Assembly (NCBI RefSeq): GCF_011761185.1
Contig: NZ_JAAOYM010000001.1
Coordinates: 4,526,001 to 4,590,000, forward strand
Length of the DNA stretch: 64,000 bases
Direction: 5' to 3'
From: Saccharomonospora amisosensis
GTDB taxonomy: Bacteria; Actinomycetota; Actinomycetes; Mycobacteriales; Pseudonocardiaceae
The number at the start of each line of letters is the position of its first letter. The stretch's first letter is position 1. The notes beneath the pieces were generated by a model. It was not told the origin of the DNA. It did no database searches and saw only the letters and a program-made list of their open reading frames with translations. The translations under genes were made by a program, and so were the position numbers. Below are positions 1 to 10,913 of the stretch, in pieces.

Positions 1-69
1 CAGCAGAAGGGCTCCGAGACCAAGGCCAAGGCAGGCGCCTCAGGCGAAAGCGGCGAGTCCGAGGAGTGA
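1..69 (+). CDS. C-terminal tail of an unidentified protein (5' truncated by window)
   Basis: Only the last 22 codons and the TGA stop are in the window. The tail is polar and low-complexity (Lys, Ser, Gly, Glu; ending ESGESEE), typical of a disordered C-terminus. No domain is visible, so no function can be given. It converges on deoA with a strong hairpin between the two genes. Confidence 0.6.
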   Translation, partial: QQKGSETKAKAGASGESGESEE

Positions 70-74
70 TCAGT

Positions 75-102
75 GGCCGGAAGGGTCGTAACCCTTCCGG
101 CC
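75..102. terminator. Bidirectional terminator between the partial gene and deoA
   Basis: Perfect 12-bp stem (GGCCGGAAGGGT / ACCCTTCCGGCC) with a CGTA loop, filling the gap between two convergent stop codons. There is no clear T-tract, which is common in high-GC actinobacteria. Confidence 0.8.
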
Positions 103-1413
103 TCACGGCCGGATCGTTTCCAGCACGATGCCGTCCAGTTCCTCGGCGGTCGCGCGCTCGTCGCGTGTGCCGGTTGTGGTCACCGTGTACGCGCCGTTCA
201 GCGCCTCCAGCGCTGTAGGTACCGCTGCCGGGGTGTCGGTGTGCAGCTCGAACAACGGCTGGTCGGCTTCGACGAACTCGCCGGGTTTGGCCAGGCAGCG
301 GATGCCCGCGCCCGCCTGCACCGGGTCTTCCTTGCGGGCACGGCCCGCGCCCAGCCGCCACGCGGCCACTCCTACGGAGTAGGCGTCCAACCCGGTAACC
401 ACTCCGGTTGCCCGCGCGGGCACCACGTGAACGTGGGCGGGCCTCGGCAACGGCGCCTCGGGGTCCCCGCCCTGCGCCCGGATCATGCGGCACCAGGTTT
501 CGTAAGCCTGGCCCGAGGCCAGCACGGGTGCCGGGTCGACGCCGGACAGCCCGGCCGACGCCAGCATCTCCCTCGCCAGTGCCAGCGTCAGTTCGACCAC
601 GTCGGGTGGACCACCACCGCGTAGCACGGCAACGGCTTCGGCGACCTCGACCGCGTTGCCGACCGCGGAGCCGAGCGGCACGTTCATGTCGGTGATCAGC
701 GCCGTCGTGGACACCCCGTGCGCTGTGCCGATATCGACAAGCGCCCGCGCCAGTTCCCGCGCACGTTCGCGGGTTTTCATGAACGCGCCCGAGCCCGCCT
801 TGACGTCGAGCACGAGTGCCCGTGACCCCTCAGCGATCTTCTTGCTCATGATCGAGCTGGCGATCAACGGAACGGACTCGACCGTCGCGGTGACGTCCCG
901 CAGGGCATAGAGCAGCCGGTCGGCGGGCGCCAGCGTTGGCGTCGCCGCACAGACCACCGCCCCTACCTCGTCCAGTTGCCTGCCGATCTCGGCCGCCGAC
1001 AGCTCAGCTCGCCAGCCTGGGATGGCCTCGAGCTTGTCGAGGGTGCCTCCGGTGTGCCCGAGCCCCCGTCCCGACAGTTGCGGCACCGCCGCACCGCAGG
1101 TCGCCACGAGCGGAGCCAGTACCAGGGTGATCTTGTCGCCTACGCCGCCCGTGGAATGCTTGTCCACCGTCGGCCGCGCTGTGCGCAGCGACAGCCGCTC
1201 ACCGGAGTCGATCATGGCGCCGGTCCAGCGGGCGGTCTCATCCTGGTCCATACCGCGCAGGAAGATCGCCATCGCGAGCGCGGCCATCTGCTCCTCGGCG
1301 ACAACACCGCGGGTGTAGGCATCCACCACCCAGTCGATCTGCTCGCCGGTCAGCCTGCCGCCGTCCCGCTTGGTGCGGATGACGTCGACCGCCGCGAACG
1401 GCTCCCCGGTCAC
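103..1413 (-). CDS. deoA: Thymidine phosphorylase
   Basis: Cytosolic enzyme that splits thymidine/deoxyuridine with phosphate to the free base and deoxyribose-1-phosphate. The 436-aa length is normal for the family. The family signature region is present near residues 80-95 (DKHSTGGVGDK, phosphate binding), as is the glycine-rich SGRGLGHTGGTLDKLE stretch. The GTG start overlaps the cdd stop (GTGA), so the two are translationally coupled. It is the last gene of a leftward operon of nucleoside ABC importer plus cytidine deaminase, which fits salvage of imported pyrimidine nucleosides. Confidence 0.95.
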   Translation of the reverse strand: MTGEPFAAVDVIRTKRDGGRLTGEQIDWVVDAYTRGVVAEEQMAALAMAIFLRGMDQDETARWTGAMIDSGERLSLRTARPTVDKHSTGGVGDKITLVLAPLVATCGAAVPQLSGRGLGHTGGTLDKLEAIPGWRAELSAAEIGRQLDEVGAVVCAATPTLAPADRLLYALRDVTATVESVPLIASSIMSKKIAEGSRALVLDVKAGSGAFMKTRERARELARALVDIGTAHGVSTTALITDMNVPLGSAVGNAVEVAEAVAVLRGGGPPDVVELTLALAREMLASAGLSGVDPAPVLASGQAYETWCRMIRAQGGDPEAPLPRPAHVHVVPARATGVVTGLDAYSVGVAAWRLGAGRARKEDPVQAGAGIRCLAKPGEFVEADQPLFELHTDTPAAVPTALEALNGAYTVTTTGTRDERATAEELDGIVLETIRP

Positions 1414-1808
1414 GACGGCAGGTCCGTTGGACCGAAAGCCTCGGGCAGCACCTCACTCATCGCACGCGCGCCGAGTGAGGTGTCCACCAGGCACGTGTCG
1501 CCGCCCAACTCGAAAACGAGCTGGCGGCAACGTCCGCACGGCATCAGCAGTTCGCCCGTGACGGCGCGGCAGGCCAGCGCCACCAGCCTGCCCCCGCCGG
1601 TCAGCTGGGAATGCCCCACCAGGGTCACCTCGGCGCACAGCGAGAGCCCGTAGGAGGCGTTTTCGACGTTGCAGCCGGTGACGACCCTGCCGTCGTCCAT
1701 CAACGCGGCCGCGCCGACACGCAACCTCGAGTACGGCGCGTAGGCATGGTCGGCCGCCCGCACCGCCTCCGCCCGCAGCCGCTCCCAGTCCACGTGTCCC
1801 GGCTTCAT
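1410..1808 (-). CDS. cdd: Cytidine deaminase
   Basis: Deaminates cytidine and deoxycytidine to uridine and deoxyuridine. At 132 aa it is the short, homotetrameric, zinc-dependent form. Visible motifs are the CAE zinc/glutamate motif near residue 56 (SLCAEVTL) and the PCGRC pair near residue 90 that completes the three-cysteine zinc site. It begins directly after the permease stop and overlaps deoA by 4 bases. Its products feed the downstream thymidine phosphorylase. Confidence 0.95.
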   Translation of the reverse strand: MKPGHVDWERLRAEAVRAADHAYAPYSRLRVGAAALMDDGRVVTGCNVENASYGLSLCAEVTLVGHSQLTGGGRLVALACRAVTGELLMPCGRCRQLVFELGGDTCLVDTSLGARAMSEVLPEAFGPTDLPS

Positions 1809-3077
1809 CTAGCCACCCTCTCCACGCCGGTACCTCGCTCCGATGGCTTTCGGCGGCCGCAGCCGCTGAGCCGCGACAGCCAGCACGATGATCGTCACGA
1901 AGTGCGGCGTGTACGGGATGAGGTCCCTCGGCAGTTCGTCGTTGGCCCAGTACACGTAGTAAAGGGCACCGGCCCCCGCCAGCGCCAGCCCCGCAGCTGC
2001 CCAGCGGCGCCGCAGGAGTAGCACCACCGTGAGAACCACCAGCAGGAGCACCACGCCGTAGCACAGCGCGAGCACGGCCTGCCCTCCCCCGGACAGCTGC
2101 AAGCCGTCCGAGTAGCCGAACAGCGCCGCGCCACCGAGCAGCCCACCCGGCCGCCAGTTGCCGAAGATCATGGCCGCCAGGCCGATGAAGCCGCGCCCGT
2201 TCGTCTGGTTCTCCAGGTAGTCGGCACCCCCTGGAAGCAGCACGAGCGAGGCACCGCCCATCCCCGCGAGCGCGCCGGAGACCACAAGTGCAACGTACTT
2301 GTGCAGGTAGACGTTCACTCCGAGGGACTCGGCTGCCACCGGGTTCTCGCCACACGAACGCAGCCGCAACCCGAACCTGGTCCGCCACAGCAGGAAGTAA
2401 CTCAGCGGCACGAACAGCACCGCGAGCACCGCCAGCGGCGTCACGTCCGTGACAAGGCCCCGCAGCAGCCCCGCCACGTCGGAGATGCCGACGCGTTGGG
2501 CATCCTCCAGTCCTGCGAGCCAGTCGGACAGCAACGTGGCCGAGTAGGTGTCGAACTTCGGCACCGGTGGCGACTGTCTGGGGTTGCCCGAGATCGGCTC
2601 GAACAGCAGGTTAGCGAGGTACTTCGCGACGCCGAGTCCGAGCAGGTTGATCGCCACACCGGAGACGATGTGGTTGACGTTGAAGCTCACCGTCGCCACG
2701 GCGTGCAGCAGCCCGCCGAGGGCACCGAAGACCACCGCGGCGAGCAGCCCTGCCCACACGCCGCCGTGGTAGGCACCCCACGCGGCGCCGAACGTGCCCA
2801 GGATCATCATGCCCTCGAGCCCGATGTTGATGACGCCGGAGCGCTCCGCCCACAGCCCGCCGAGCGCGGCGAGCAGGATCGGCAATGCGAGCCGCAACGC
2901 GGTCTGCGCCGTGCTGCTGGATGTCAGCGTGTTCATCCCGGTCAGGTACGAGGTGGTGGACAGCACCCCGATCGCGACGGCGGCCCACAACGAACCCCTC
3001 GCCCATCCCGGCAACCGGCGATCGGGGGGCGATTCGGAACCCGGGTCAGGGGTTCGCCGGTCAAGTGTCGTGGTCAT
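1809..3077 (-). CDS. Nucleoside ABC transporter permease (second permease, NupQ/YufQ type)
   Basis: Integral membrane permease of the BPD_transp_2 (LivH/RbsC-like) superfamily, 422 aa with about ten hydrophobic segments and the family stretch GGLWAERSGVINIGLEG near residues 75-90. It pairs with the preceding permease, which it overlaps by 17 bases. Extra transmembrane segments at both ends make it longer than the usual 300-350 aa. Context with a BMP lipoprotein and nucleoside salvage enzymes indicates nucleosides as substrate; this is inferred from neighbours, not from a substrate motif. Confidence 0.88.
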   Translation of the reverse strand: MTTTLDRRTPDPGSESPPDRRLPGWARGSLWAAVAIGVLSTTSYLTGMNTLTSSSTAQTALRLALPILLAALGGLWAERSGVINIGLEGMMILGTFGAAWGAYHGGVWAGLLAAVVFGALGGLLHAVATVSFNVNHIVSGVAINLLGLGVAKYLANLLFEPISGNPRQSPPVPKFDTYSATLLSDWLAGLEDAQRVGISDVAGLLRGLVTDVTPLAVLAVLFVPLSYFLLWRTRFGLRLRSCGENPVAAESLGVNVYLHKYVALVVSGALAGMGGASLVLLPGGADYLENQTNGRGFIGLAAMIFGNWRPGGLLGGAALFGYSDGLQLSGGGQAVLALCYGVVLLLVVLTVVLLLRRRWAAAGLALAGAGALYYVYWANDELPRDLIPYTPHFVTIIVLAVAAQRLRPPKAIGARYRRGEGG

Positions 3078-4167
3078 GCCGCGCCCCCTCGCTCACCGGC
3101 GCAGGCGTGCCGCCGAGGCCTGCCTGGCCGACCCTGCGTTGCTGTGCCGCGAGGTCGGCGCGTTTGACGATCTCGTAGGCGACCACGACGGAGAGCACGA
3201 TGGTGCCCTGCATGATGGTGGCGATCTCCCTCGGCACCTGGATGGCCTCCAGCGACACCGCCGACTTGTCGAGGAACGCCCACAACAGCGCGCCGAACGC
3301 GATGCCCACGGCGTGATTGCGGCCGAGCAACGCGACGGCTATGCCGGTGAAGCCGTAGCCCTGGGTCGCGGTGATCGCGTACACGTGGTCGCGACCGAGC
3401 AGCTCCGGCATCGCGATCAGCCCGGCGACGCCACCGGAGAGCAGCATCGCGAACACCGTCATCCGCGTGGCGTTCACACCGCCCGCGGCCGCGGCCGTCG
3501 GTGACTCACCACTGGCGCGCAACTCGAAGCCGAACCTGGTGCGGGTGAGCATGAACCAGTACCCCACCCCCAGCACGGCGGCGACGACCACCGAACCGAA
3601 CACGGTGCCCGCCGCGCCGAGCGGTATCCCCGGTATCCAGCCACTGGGGTCGATCTCCTCGGTGCTGACGTTGTTGCCGTGCAGCACCCCGAACTGGTCA
3701 GGGCTCACCAGGAACGCCACGATCCCGTAGACGATCGAGTTGAGCATGATCGTCGTGATCACCTCGTGCACGCCGCGAGCGACCTTCAGTATCGCGGGCA
3801 GCAAGGCGTACAGCGCACCGGACGCCACCGCGATCACCATGATCGCCAGCGCGTGCAGAACCGGCGGCAGGTGCAGTGCGGCACCGGTCACCGCCGCGAC
3901 GACGGCCGCGAACCGGTACTGGCCCTCGACACCGATGTTGAACAGGTTCATCTGGAACCCGATCGCCACGGCCAGTCCAGCGAGGTAGTACACGGTCGCC
4001 AGGTTGACGGCGTCCACGGCCGTGGTGTCTCGCAGCAGCTGCGAACCCATGGTCGCGAACGCGAGCAACGGGTCCGCCCCGGACACCAGCAACGCCACCG
4101 ACGACAACACCACGGCGAAGGCGACGGCCAGCGCGGGAGGCAGCAGCGCGATGCGCCAGGAACTCAC
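3061..4167 (-). CDS. Nucleoside ABC transporter permease (first permease, NupP/YufP type)
   Basis: 368-aa polytopic permease. The stretch around residues 75-95 (GLAVAIGFQMNLFNIGVEGQY) is the typical conserved loop of simple-sugar/nucleoside permeases partnered with BMP proteins. It starts inside the ATPase stop (ATGA overlap) and runs into the next permease. Together the two form the heteromeric channel energised by the upstream ATPase. Confidence 0.88.
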   Translation of the reverse strand: MSSWRIALLPPALAVAFAVVLSSVALLVSGADPLLAFATMGSQLLRDTTAVDAVNLATVYYLAGLAVAIGFQMNLFNIGVEGQYRFAAVVAAVTGAALHLPPVLHALAIMVIAVASGALYALLPAILKVARGVHEVITTIMLNSIVYGIVAFLVSPDQFGVLHGNNVSTEEIDPSGWIPGIPLGAAGTVFGSVVVAAVLGVGYWFMLTRTRFGFELRASGESPTAAAAGGVNATRMTVFAMLLSGGVAGLIAMPELLGRDHVYAITATQGYGFTGIAVALLGRNHAVGIAFGALLWAFLDKSAVSLEAIQVPREIATIMQGTIVLSVVVAYEIVKRADLAAQQRRVGQAGLGGTPAPVSEGARHDHDT

Positions 4168-5702
4168 GCTTCCTCCTCCGCCGTCGCGCCCGTCATCGCC
4201 GAACCCAACTCGCCGGGGGTGACCGTGGCAGGATCGGCGGTTTCGACGAGCCTGCCGCGCAGCATGACGCGGATGGTGTCGGAAAGGCCGATCAACTCGT
4301 CGAGGTCGGCCGACACCAGCAGCACGGCCAACCCCTGCCTGCGTGCCTTCCTGAGCTGCTCCCAGATCAGTGCCTGCGCCCCGACGTCCACCCCACGGGT
4401 CGGGTGTGACGCGATGAGCAGGACCGGATCGTTCGACAGCTCCCTGCCGACCACGAGCTTCTGTTGGTTACCCCCGGAAAGCGCTGCCGCGGCGACCTCC
4501 ACACTCGGGGCCCGCACGTCGTAGCGCCGCACGATGGCCTCGGTGTCAGCGCGGCTGGCCGCCAGGTCGAGCAACTGACCACTACAGACGGGCCTGCGAC
4601 TCTGGTAACCGAGAATCCTGTTGCGCCACAACGACTGGCTGAGCAGCAACCCGTGCCGGGTGCGGTCCTCCGCGATGAAGCCGATGCCTGCCTCACGCCT
4701 CGCGAGCGTGCCCAGCCCGGTGAGGTCGGTCGCTTCACCGGCGTGGTCGAGCAGTTCCACGATTCCCGCGCTCGCCCGCCGCAACCCCATAATGGTCTCG
4801 ACCAGTTCGGTCTGCCCGTTGCCTTCTACGCCGGCCACACCGAGCACCTCCCCCGCGTGCACGGTCAACGAGATGTCGTCGAGTACGGCTCGCCGCGACC
4901 CCTCCTCCGTCAGCCGCAGCCCCGTTACCCGCAGCACCGGCCGCTCGGTCACTGCCGACTCTCGGGTGTGCGGACTCGGCAACTGCGATCCCACCATCAT
5001 CTCGGCCAGTTCGCGGGAGGTCACGGCGGCGGGCGCGACCGTGCCCACGGTGGTGCCCGCTCGGATCACCGTGACCCTGTCGGCGATGGCGCGAACCTCG
5101 TCGAGCTTGTGGGAGATGAAGATGAACGTGTAGCCCTGCGCGCGCATCTGGCGCACGGTGCGAAACAGCGCGTCGACCTCCTGCGGGACGAGCACGGCGG
5201 TGGGCTCGTCCAGGATGATGATGCGCGCACCCCGGTACAGCACCTTGACGATCTCCACGCGCTGCCGGTCGGCGACGCCGAGACGCTCCACGAGCGTGTC
5301 CGGCGCTACGCGCAGCCCGGTTTGCCGGGCGAGCGTGTCGAGCGCCGCGGTGGCTGCCCTGCCGATGCCGTACAACCCTTCGGCTCCCAGCAGCACGTTC
5401 TCGCGCACGGTGAGGTTGTCGGCGAGCATGAAATGCTGGTGCACCATGCCGATACCCGCCTTGATCGCGTCCTGCGGGTTGCGCAGCCGCACCGGCCTAC
5501 CCGCCACCGCGATGGTGCCCTCGTCGGGCTGCTGCATGCCGTAGAGGATCTTCATCAGCGTGGACTTGCCCGCGCCGTTCTCCCCGCACACGGCGTGCAC
5601 CTCGCCCGCGTGCACGGTCAGGCTCACGTCGGAATTGGCGACGACGCCAGGGAATCGCTTCGTTATCCCCGCGAGTTCCACCGCCGGATCGGCTTCGGTC
5701 AT
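4164..5702 (-). CDS. Nucleoside ABC transporter ATP-binding protein (tandem ATPase, NupO/YufO type)
   Basis: Cytoplasmic ATPase with two fused ABC domains (about residues 8-245 and 255-505 of 512). The first has a canonical Walker A (GENGAGKST) and Walker B (IIILDEPTAV) but a diverged signature. The second has a degenerate Walker A (GVEGNGQTE) and an intact signature (LSGGNQQKL). This split of features is usual for RbsA/NupO-type tandem ATPases. I placed the start at 5702, not the longer frame to 5759, because a G-rich ribosome-binding site lies about 11 bases upstream and the extra N-terminus is atypical. Confidence 0.92.
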   Translation of the reverse strand: MTEADPAVELAGITKRFPGVVANSDVSLTVHAGEVHAVCGENGAGKSTLMKILYGMQQPDEGTIAVAGRPVRLRNPQDAIKAGIGMVHQHFMLADNLTVRENVLLGAEGLYGIGRAATAALDTLARQTGLRVAPDTLVERLGVADRQRVEIVKVLYRGARIIILDEPTAVLVPQEVDALFRTVRQMRAQGYTFIFISHKLDEVRAIADRVTVIRAGTTVGTVAPAAVTSRELAEMMVGSQLPSPHTRESAVTERPVLRVTGLRLTEEGSRRAVLDDISLTVHAGEVLGVAGVEGNGQTELVETIMGLRRASAGIVELLDHAGEATDLTGLGTLARREAGIGFIAEDRTRHGLLLSQSLWRNRILGYQSRRPVCSGQLLDLAASRADTEAIVRRYDVRAPSVEVAAAALSGGNQQKLVVGRELSNDPVLLIASHPTRGVDVGAQALIWEQLRKARRQGLAVLLVSADLDELIGLSDTIRVMLRGRLVETADPATVTPGELGSAMTGATAEEEA

Positions 5703-5795
5703 GTTGTGTGAGGTTCCCCCCGTCGCGATGGCGGAGGGGCCCGTGATCGACCGTCTCAAACGGGCCCCACGAACACGTACCGGTTGGTCGCGCCG

Positions 5796-6929
5796 CTAAT
5801 TGGCCACCGTGGTAGCGACCTTGATATCGCCGTCGACGATCTGCTGTTTGTAGGCCCGCAGGATCGGGGCGATGTCGTCGATCTTCCCGCCCGACGTGGC
5901 GTAGCCGACCCCTTCCACGGCCAGGTCGAAGCGCTCGGGCAGCGTGGAGAGGTCGTCGCGGGCCACGGACTTGATGTAGTCGTACACCGCGATGTCGACG
6001 CGCTTGAGCATCGACGTCGTGATCACGTCCTTGACGTGGGCCACGGTCTTTTGCCGGTACTGGTCGGAGTCGACGCCGATGGCTTGCACCCCCGAGGCCT
6101 TCGCCGCCTCGAAAACGCCACGTCCCGAGGCGCCCGCGGCGTGATACAACACGTCGGCACCCCTGTCGATCTGCGACTTGGCGACGACATTTCCCTTACC
6201 GGGGTCGTTGAACCCGCTGATGTCTCCCGCGGGGGTCAGGTAGTCGCGCTCGATGGTGACCTTGTCGGACACCGCCCGCGCGCCCTGGACGTAGCCGGCC
6301 TCGAACTTCGCGATCAGCGGGGTGTCCACACCGCCGACGAAGCCGATGTGGCAGTTCTCGCTCTTGTAGACCGCCGCCACGCCGACGAGGAACGAGCCCT
6401 GTTCCTCGGCGAAGACCAGCGGGGTGACGTTCGGCGCATCGACGGAGTCGTCGTCGACGATGGCGAACCGCGTTCGCGGGTACTTGGGGGCGATCGCCTT
6501 GACCGCGTCGGCGTAGGCGAACCCGACGGCGATGATCGGGTCGTAGCCCTGCTGGGCCATCTGGTTGAGTCGCTGCCGCTTCGCGTCCTCCGACTCCTTT
6601 CCCTCGGCCGTGCTCTCCGTGGTGTCCTTGACCCCGAGCCGCGATTTGGCCCTGTCGACACCGGCGGCTGCCGCGTCGTTGTAGGAGGCATCGCCCCTGC
6701 CTCCTACGTCGTAGGCGAGCCCGACGCGCAGGTCACTGGCGTCGACATCCTCCTGCTCGCGACTGCGGGACTGGCTCGAAGCCACCTTCGGCGGGTCGGC
6801 CGCGGTGACGCAGGGGCCCTCGTCCCCTCCCTCTGCGGCGTCTCCACCGGAGTCCTTGGCACAACTGGCCAAGGTCAGCACGCCGGTCATCGCCACGGCC
6901 ACCAGGGTTGCCCCACGCATTCGACGCAC
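5796..6929 (-). CDS. BMP-family nucleoside-binding lipoprotein
   Basis: Extracellular lipid-anchored solute-binding protein of the BMP/PnrA family that captures nucleosides for the ABC importer. A GTG start at 6929, preceded by GGAGG ten bases upstream, gives a short signal peptide ending in the lipobox LASC; the next ATG (6920) is further from that site. The frame continues upstream but with non-coding composition. The body carries the BMP pattern: a DLRVGLAYDVGGRGDASYND-type beginning, then FGFVGG-like and GADVLYHAAGASGRG segments. It leads the leftward salvage operon and is divergent from sdhC. Confidence 0.92.
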   Translation of the reverse strand: MRRMRGATLVAVAMTGVLTLASCAKDSGGDAAEGGDEGPCVTAADPPKVASSQSRSREQEDVDASDLRVGLAYDVGGRGDASYNDAAAAGVDRAKSRLGVKDTTESTAEGKESEDAKRQRLNQMAQQGYDPIIAVGFAYADAVKAIAPKYPRTRFAIVDDDSVDAPNVTPLVFAEEQGSFLVGVAAVYKSENCHIGFVGGVDTPLIAKFEAGYVQGARAVSDKVTIERDYLTPAGDISGFNDPGKGNVVAKSQIDRGADVLYHAAGASGRGVFEAAKASGVQAIGVDSDQYRQKTVAHVKDVITTSMLKRVDIAVYDYIKSVARDDLSTLPERFDLAVEGVGYATSGGKIDDIAPILRAYKQQIVDGDIKVATTVAN

Positions 6930-7090
6930 GGTGTCTCTCCCTCCCCGCTGTTCAAGCGGACGAACCCCTACAGCCCGCCCGTGCCGGTAACCGGGCGGGT
7001 CGCAGAACCGTACGCCGTGATGTGGCGGCGAACACACAAATGACAACTCGTGTAACCCAAATGTCCGCCGACGAACGTGGGTGTCGCAGC

Positions 7091-7134
7091 GTCCGAACAA
7101 TGTCCGACCAATGCCAGACCAATGCCCGACCGGA
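7091..7134. repeat. Four 11-bp direct repeats (consensus GTCCGACCAAT)
   Basis: Consecutive 11-bp units at 7091-7101, 7102-7112, 7113-7123 and 7124-7134. The first three end in CAAT and the fourth is diverged. A spacing of about one helical turn would put each unit on the same DNA face, as expected for cooperative binding of a regulator. No known regulator motif was recognised. Confidence 0.6.
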
Positions 7135-7237
7135 GCCCGAACACTGATCGACCGGGCGCGCAATACCGAACGACGAGACCTACGCCACGCCGTCGCCGGT
7201 GATCGATGTTTGGTCCATCACAGACAACAACCCGAGC

Positions 7238-7268
7238 TTGAGCCCCCAGGACAGTGCGGGTCTAGCAT
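7238..7268 (+). promoter_or_regulatory. Putative sdhCDAB promoter
   Basis: TTGAGC (7238-7243) and TAGCAT (7263-7268) resemble actinobacterial sigma-A -35 and -10 hexamers, with a 19-bp spacer. The -10 lies about 92 bases before the sdhC start. The match is motif-based only. Confidence 0.35.
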
Positions 7269-7359
7269 CCATCCGTATCCACGCTCGACGACTCCGACCT
7301 CGGCGAAGCCGCTGGTCCGCCGGGCTCAGTCCATCAGTGACGTTGGAGGCCGTACACCG

Positions 7360-7803
7360 ATGTCCACCACCGCGAGCACCGCCGTCGAGGCGGCGAGTGA
7401 TCGGGCGGGCGCCTCACGCCGGAGCGGAACGTTCTACCGCGGCGATCCTGGCATGTGGTCCTGGGTGCTGCACCGCATCACCGGCGTGCTCACGTTCTTC
7501 TTCCTGTTCGTGCACGTTCTCGACACCGCACTCGTCAGGGTTTCTCCCAACGCCTACGACGAGGTCATCGAGACCTACAAGAGCCCTCTCATCAACCTGC
7601 TCGAGGTCGGGTTGGTCGGCGCGGTGCTTTTCCACGCCCTCAACGGCATCAGGGTCATCCTGGTCGACTTCTGGTCGAAGGGACCGAAGTACCAGCGGGT
7701 CATGTTGTGGTCGATCCTCGCCGTCTGGGCACTCGTCATGATCCCCGGCACCTATTTCATGCTCGAGCGCACCGTGACCGAGCTGTTCGGAGGCGGCAAC
7801 TGA
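7360..7803 (+). CDS. sdhC: Succinate dehydrogenase cytochrome b556 subunit
   Basis: Membrane anchor subunit of complex II (succinate:quinone oxidoreductase), about 147 aa with three transmembrane helices. The motif HRITGVLTFFFLFVHVLDT near residues 39-57 supplies histidines suited to heme b ligation. The start at 7360 has GGAGG about ten bases upstream; the longer open frame from 7081 has no coding character. The sdhD start overlaps the stop (TGATG). First gene of sdhCDAB. Confidence 0.93.
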   Translation: MSTTASTAVEAASDRAGASRRSGTFYRGDPGMWSWVLHRITGVLTFFFLFVHVLDTALVRVSPNAYDEVIETYKSPLINLLEVGLVGAVLFHALNGIRVILVDFWSKGPKYQRVMLWSILAVWALVMIPGTYFMLERTVTELFGGGN

Positions 7804-8228
7804 TGGCTGATTCACTCACGGCGCTCACCCTCGACAAGCCGCGCTCCCCACGCAGGCCCGCGGCTCGTCGCAGCAACTTCGAGCTGTACAGCTGGGTGTT
7901 CATGCGCGTTTCCGGCCTGCTGCTGATCGTGCTGGTGCTCGGGCACCTGTTCATCATGAACATCCTTGACGGCGGCGTGCACCGGATCAACTTCGCGTTC
8001 GTCGCGGGCCGCTGGTCGTCACCGTTCTGGCAGTTCTGGGACCTGATGATGTTGTGGCTGGCGCAGCTGCACGGCGGCAACGGGCTGCGCACGATCATCG
8101 ACGACTACGCGCGTAAGGACTCCACCCGTTTCTGGCTGAAGATGGTGCTCTACACGGCGATGGTGCTGATCCTCGTGCTCGGCACGCTGGTGATCTTCAC
8201 CTTCGACCCCGACATCCCGACCGACTGA
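7803..8228 (+). CDS. sdhD: Succinate dehydrogenase hydrophobic membrane anchor subunit
   Basis: 141-aa integral membrane subunit that with SdhC anchors SdhAB and binds quinone/heme. It has three hydrophobic helices and the conserved LHGGNGLRTIIDDY segment near residue 95. The start codon overlaps the sdhC stop. The basic N-terminus (RSPRRPAARR) is expected on the cytoplasmic side. Confidence 0.93.
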   Translation: MADSLTALTLDKPRSPRRPAARRSNFELYSWVFMRVSGLLLIVLVLGHLFIMNILDGGVHRINFAFVAGRWSSPFWQFWDLMMLWLAQLHGGNGLRTIIDDYARKDSTRFWLKMVLYTAMVLILVLGTLVIFTFDPDIPTD

Positions 8229-8251
8229 ACCCACCACCCGGAGTTTGCGAC

Positions 8252-10048
<1,797 letters not shown>

Positions 10049-10049
10049 T

Positions 10050-10829
10050 ATGACTGCCACGGTTTCCGAGGGCACGCACGACACCTCGCAGATTCCCGCG
10101 CCCGAGGGCTCGATCACCATCACGGTGAAGATCCTGCGGTTCAATCCCGAGCAGGACACCGAACCGCACTGGGAGTCCTACGACGTCCCGGCTCTGCCCA
10201 CCGACCGCGTGCTGAACCTGCTGTTCAACATCAAGAACTATGTGGACGGCACGCTGGCGTTCCGGCGCTCGTGCGCACACGGCATCTGCGGGTCGGACGC
10301 GATGCAGATCAACGGGATCAACCGGCTCGCCTGCAAGGTGCTGGTGAAGGACCTGCTGGAGAAGAAGGGCAAGCACACCACCGTCACGGTCGCGCCGATC
10401 AAGGGCCTGCCGACCATGAAGGACCTCTATGTCGACATGGAGCCGTTCTTCGAGGCCTACCGCGCGGTGAAGCCCTACCTCATCGCGTATGGCAACGAGC
10501 CAACGCGCGAGCGGATCCAGTCCCAGGCCGACCGGGAACGGTTCGACGACACCACGAAGTGCATCCTGTGTGCCGCCTGCACGTCGTCGTGCCCGGTGTA
10601 CTGGTCGGACGGGTCCTACTTCGGTCCCGCGGCGATCGTCAACGCACACCGGTTCATCTTCGACTCCCGCGACGAGGGGTCCGAGGAACGTCTCGACATC
10701 CTCAACGACTCCGAAGGGGTGTGGCGTTGCCGCACCACCTTCAACTGCACCGACGCCTGCCCGCGTGGCATCCAGGTCACCAAGGCGATCCAGGAGGTCA
10801 AGCGGGCGCTGCTGTTCAAGCGGGTCTGA
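10050..10829 (+). CDS. sdhB: Succinate dehydrogenase iron-sulfur subunit
   Basis: Electron-transfer subunit (259 aa) with three Fe-S clusters: a [2Fe-2S] ferredoxin-like site (CAHGICGSDAM near residue 72), then two cysteine clusters (CILCAACTSSCPV near 171 and CTDACPRGIQV near 232) for [4Fe-4S] and [3Fe-4S] centres. It ends the sdhCDAB operon and is followed by a strong hairpin terminator. Confidence 0.96.
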   Translation: MTATVSEGTHDTSQIPAPEGSITITVKILRFNPEQDTEPHWESYDVPALPTDRVLNLLFNIKNYVDGTLAFRRSCAHGICGSDAMQINGINRLACKVLVKDLLEKKGKHTTVTVAPIKGLPTMKDLYVDMEPFFEAYRAVKPYLIAYGNEPTRERIQSQADRERFDDTTKCILCAACTSSCPVYWSDGSYFGPAAIVNAHRFIFDSRDEGSEERLDILNDSEGVWRCRTTFNCTDACPRGIQVTKAIQEVKRALLFKRV

Positions 10830-10854
10830 GTCGCTCCACAAAGCACAGGCACGG

Positions 10855-10896
10855 CAGGCAGGGGCACGTTCGCCGACGCGGACGTGCCCCTGCCTG
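10855..10896. terminator. sdh operon terminator
   Basis: Perfect 15-bp stem CAGGCAGGGGCACGT / ACGTGCCCCTGCCTG with a 12-nt loop. It lies 25 bases after the sdhB stop and just before the convergent gene at 10914, so it can serve both. Confidence 0.85.
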
Positions 10897-10913
10897 TTCG
10901 GTGCCAGTACGGG

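Larger units (their letters stand above)
6930..7359. other. Divergent intergenic region between BMP lipoprotein and sdhC
   Basis: This 430-bp stretch holds no convincing gene. It contains an 11-bp direct repeat array (7091-7134), an inverted pair GTGAT...ATCAC (about 7200-7222) and a likely sdh promoter (7238-7268). Open frames extending from both neighbours into it have mixed third-position composition and look non-coding. Confidence 0.6.
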
